The notes under the pieces were generated by a model that did not search any database, was not told the origin of the DNA, and saw only the letters and a list, made by a program, of their open reading frames with translations. Below, one piece after another: positions 62,390-64,000 of a stretch of DNA of 64,000 nucleotides; within the stretch, counting starts at the first letter, position 1, and every line of letters begins with the position of its first letter. The stretch covers positions 62,001-126,000 of the forward strand of contig NZ_SSSN01000015.1 of the NCBI RefSeq assembly GCF_004801905.1. Reading direction: 5' to 3'. Position numbers and translations under genes: made by a program. This stretch comes from Orlajensenia flava (lineage in GTDB: Bacteria > Actinomycetota > Actinomycetes > Actinomycetales > Microbacteriaceae).

Positions 62390-64000
62390 GTGCACTCCGA
62401 GCTCACTGCCGAGCAGTCCGATAAGACCATCATGGTCGCGGGCGACAGGATCGCCCCGCACGAAGCCTGGTGGCGCGACGCGGTGGTCTACGAGATCTAC
62501 GTGCGCAGCTTCGCGGACGGCGATGGCGACGGGACCGGCGACCTGGCGGGAGTGCGATCTCGGCTCGACCACCTCAGCGACCTGGGAGTGGACGCGCTCT
62601 GGTTCACGCCGTGGTACCTCTCCCCCCTCGCCGACGGCGGCTACGACGTGCAGGATTATCGCGCCATCGACCCCGCCTTCGGCGACCTGGTCGAGGCCGA
62701 GGTGCTCATCGCCGAAGCGGCGGAGCGCGGCATCCGCACGATCGTCGACATCGTGCCCAATCACGTCTCGAGCGAGCATCCCTGGTTCCGCGCGGCTCTC
62801 GCCGACCCGTCGGCTCCGGAGCGAGCCCTGTTCTGGTTCCGTCCGGGTCGAGGCGAGAACGGCGACCTGCCTCCCACCGAGTGGACGTCGAGCTTCGGGG
62901 GACCCGCATGGACGCGCACGACGGATCCTGACGGTTCGCCCGGCCAGTGGTACCTCCACCTGTTCGCACCCGAGCAACCCGACTTGGACTGGGGAAATCC
63001 GGCGGTCCAGCGCGAGCACGCCGACGTGCTGCGCTTCTGGTTCGATCGGGGAGTCGCCGGCATCCGCATCGACTCCGCCGCGTTCCCCGCCAAGGATCCC
63101 GCGCTGCCCGTCACGATCGACGCCGACGCTCACCCGCACCTCGATCGGGACGAGGTGCACGAGATCTACCGGGAGTGGCGGGCGATCGCCGACGAATATT
63201 CCCCGCCGCGCATGCTCGTCGGCGAGGTGTGGCTGGCTGACGACGAACGCTTCGTCCGCTACCTGCGCGACGACGAGATGCACGGCGCGTTCAACTTCGA
63301 GTTCATGGTGACGCCGTGGGACGCCGCCGCGTTGCGATCCTCCATCCAGCGCACTGTCACCGCCCACGCGAGCATCTCCGCCAGCCCGACGTGGGCCCTC
63401 GGCAATCACGACGTGACCCGGGCGGCGACGCGGTACGGGCGCGCTGACAGCTCCTTCTCGTTCGATGCCAAGCGGTTCGGCACCGAGACGGACGCCGCAC
63501 TCGGCCTCCGTCGAGCGCGCGCGGCCGCGCTCCTCGCTGCCGCCCTGCCGGGGTCGCTCTACATCTACCAGGGCGACGAGCTCGGTCTCCCCGAGGTCGA
63601 GGACCTGCCGCTGCACGCCCTGCGCGATCCGATGCACGAGCGATCGGGCGGTGTGGACCCGGGTCGTGACGGATGCCGCATCCCCCTGCCGTGGACGGCG
63701 TCCGAGCCGGCCAGCGGCTTCGGAGGCGACCCGTGGCTGCCGCAACCGGACGGGTGGAGCGAGCTCGCCGTCGATCGCCAACTCGCCGACCCGCTCTCGA
63801 CCCTCGCCCTCTACCGCAGCCTCTTGCGCATCCGCCGGGCCGAGGCGGCCCTGCACGATGCGCCGCTCGAGTGGATGCCCTCCGACGCGCACACCATCGC
63901 CTTCCGGCGGGGCGACCTGCTCTGCCTCACGAACTTCGGCTCGGAATCCGTCGCCCTGCCGTTGCACCACCGACTGCTCATCAGCAGTGCTCCCCTCGAC
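62390..64000 (+). CDS. GH13 alpha-glucosidase (partial, C-terminus off window)
   Basis: The 537 codons present contain the GH13 regions DIVPNHVS (I), GIRIDSAAF (II, Asp nucleophile), MLVGEVWLA (III, Glu) and ALGNHDVTR (IV). Start GTG 62390 has GAGGAT upstream; ATG 62432 is an alternative. It is a paralogue of the 48.0-kb enzyme; both have SFGGPAWTR and GQWYLHLF, but they differ in the loop after region II. The divergent LacI repressor and palindromic operator indicate sugar-induced expression. The frame is open to the window end. Confidence 0.92.
   Translation, partial: MHSELTAEQSDKTIMVAGDRIAPHEAWWRDAVVYEIYVRSFADGDGDGTGDLAGVRSRLDHLSDLGVDALWFTPWYLSPLADGGYDVQDYRAIDPAFGDLVEAEVLIAEAAERGIRTIVDIVPNHVSSEHPWFRAALADPSAPERALFWFRPGRGENGDLPPTEWTSSFGGPAWTRTTDPDGSPGQWYLHLFAPEQPDLDWGNPAVQREHADVLRFWFDRGVAGIRIDSAAFPAKDPALPVTIDADAHPHLDRDEVHEIYREWRAIADEYSPPRMLVGEVWLADDERFVRYLRDDEMHGAFNFEFMVTPWDAAALRSSIQRTVTAHASISASPTWALGNHDVTRAATRYGRADSSFSFDAKRFGTETDAALGLRRARAAALLAAALPGSLYIYQGDELGLPEVEDLPLHALRDPMHERSGGVDPGRDGCRIPLPWTASEPASGFGGDPWLPQPDGWSELAVDRQLADPLSTLALYRSLLRIRRAEAALHDAPLEWMPSDAHTIAFRRGDLLCLTNFGSESVALPLHHRLLISSAPLD

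Overview
The window is high-GC DNA from an actinobacterium, most likely a member of the Microbacteriaceae. Reasons: strong G/C bias at third codon positions, frequent GGATGC/GCATCC words, GTG starts, many apparently leaderless promoters (TANNNT followed by exactly six bases and the start codon), the MaoC-MaoC-murB order, and two PspC-domain proteins. It is chromosomal. No rRNA, CRISPR array, phage module or insertion sequence is visible. Three tRNA genes (Met, Thr, Tyr) are present.

Layout. 0-2.2 kb: a two-component system (partial LuxR-type regulator and PspC-domain histidine kinase) and a CGNR zinc-finger regulator, which diverges from an EamA-type exporter (2.3-3.2 kb). 3.2-10.9 kb: a putrescine/GABA catabolic cluster (flavin amine oxidase, aldehyde dehydrogenase, glutamate-family dehydrogenase, GabT) with a divergent PucR regulator, punctuated by several tandem and direct repeats. 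11-15.2 kb: a PspC membrane protein and a small membrane partner, flanked by two related serine/threonine kinases that lack the usual HRD arginine. 15.2-22.1 kb: GNAT, MurB and two hot-dog dehydratases, then a GDSL hydrolase, an EF-G-binding-type zinc protein, a membrane molybdopterin oxidoreductase and a ribokinase. 22.2-32 kb: an alpha/beta hydrolase that has lost its catalytic Ser and His, a frameshifted sulfatase, an intradiol-dioxygenase-like lipoprotein, a glycosyltransferase, an APC permease, a GlsB-type stress protein, a regulator, a CAAX protease and an aldo/keto reductase.

32-45.8 kb looks like an accessory region. Its base composition appears lower in G+C by eye. It holds several unrelated small regulator/enzyme sets (DUF302-NmrA-hydrolase, MFS-esterase with LacI, LysR with an F420-reductase-like protein, an ATPase-less LuxR regulator), two paralogous hydrolases, and three decayed genes (CAAX protease with an amber codon, hydrolase with a poly-C frameshift, HxlR remnant). 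It stops at a tRNA-Met/tRNA-Thr pair.

46-64 kb: lactate permease, a GH13 alpha-glucosidase, a winged-helix/DUF559 nuclease-like gene bracketed by two copies of one long palindrome, a secreted M23 peptidase, an inositol monophosphatase, a YtfQRT-YjfF-type sugar ABC operon with a DeoR regulator, a serine recombinase that lacks its catalytic serine, a DJ-1 family protein, tRNA-Tyr, and a LacI regulator divergent from a second GH13 glucosidase that runs off the window. The most distinctive features are the repeat families, the shared TCAGGGT sites in front of both PspC genes, and the run of apparently catalytically dead or broken enzymes.
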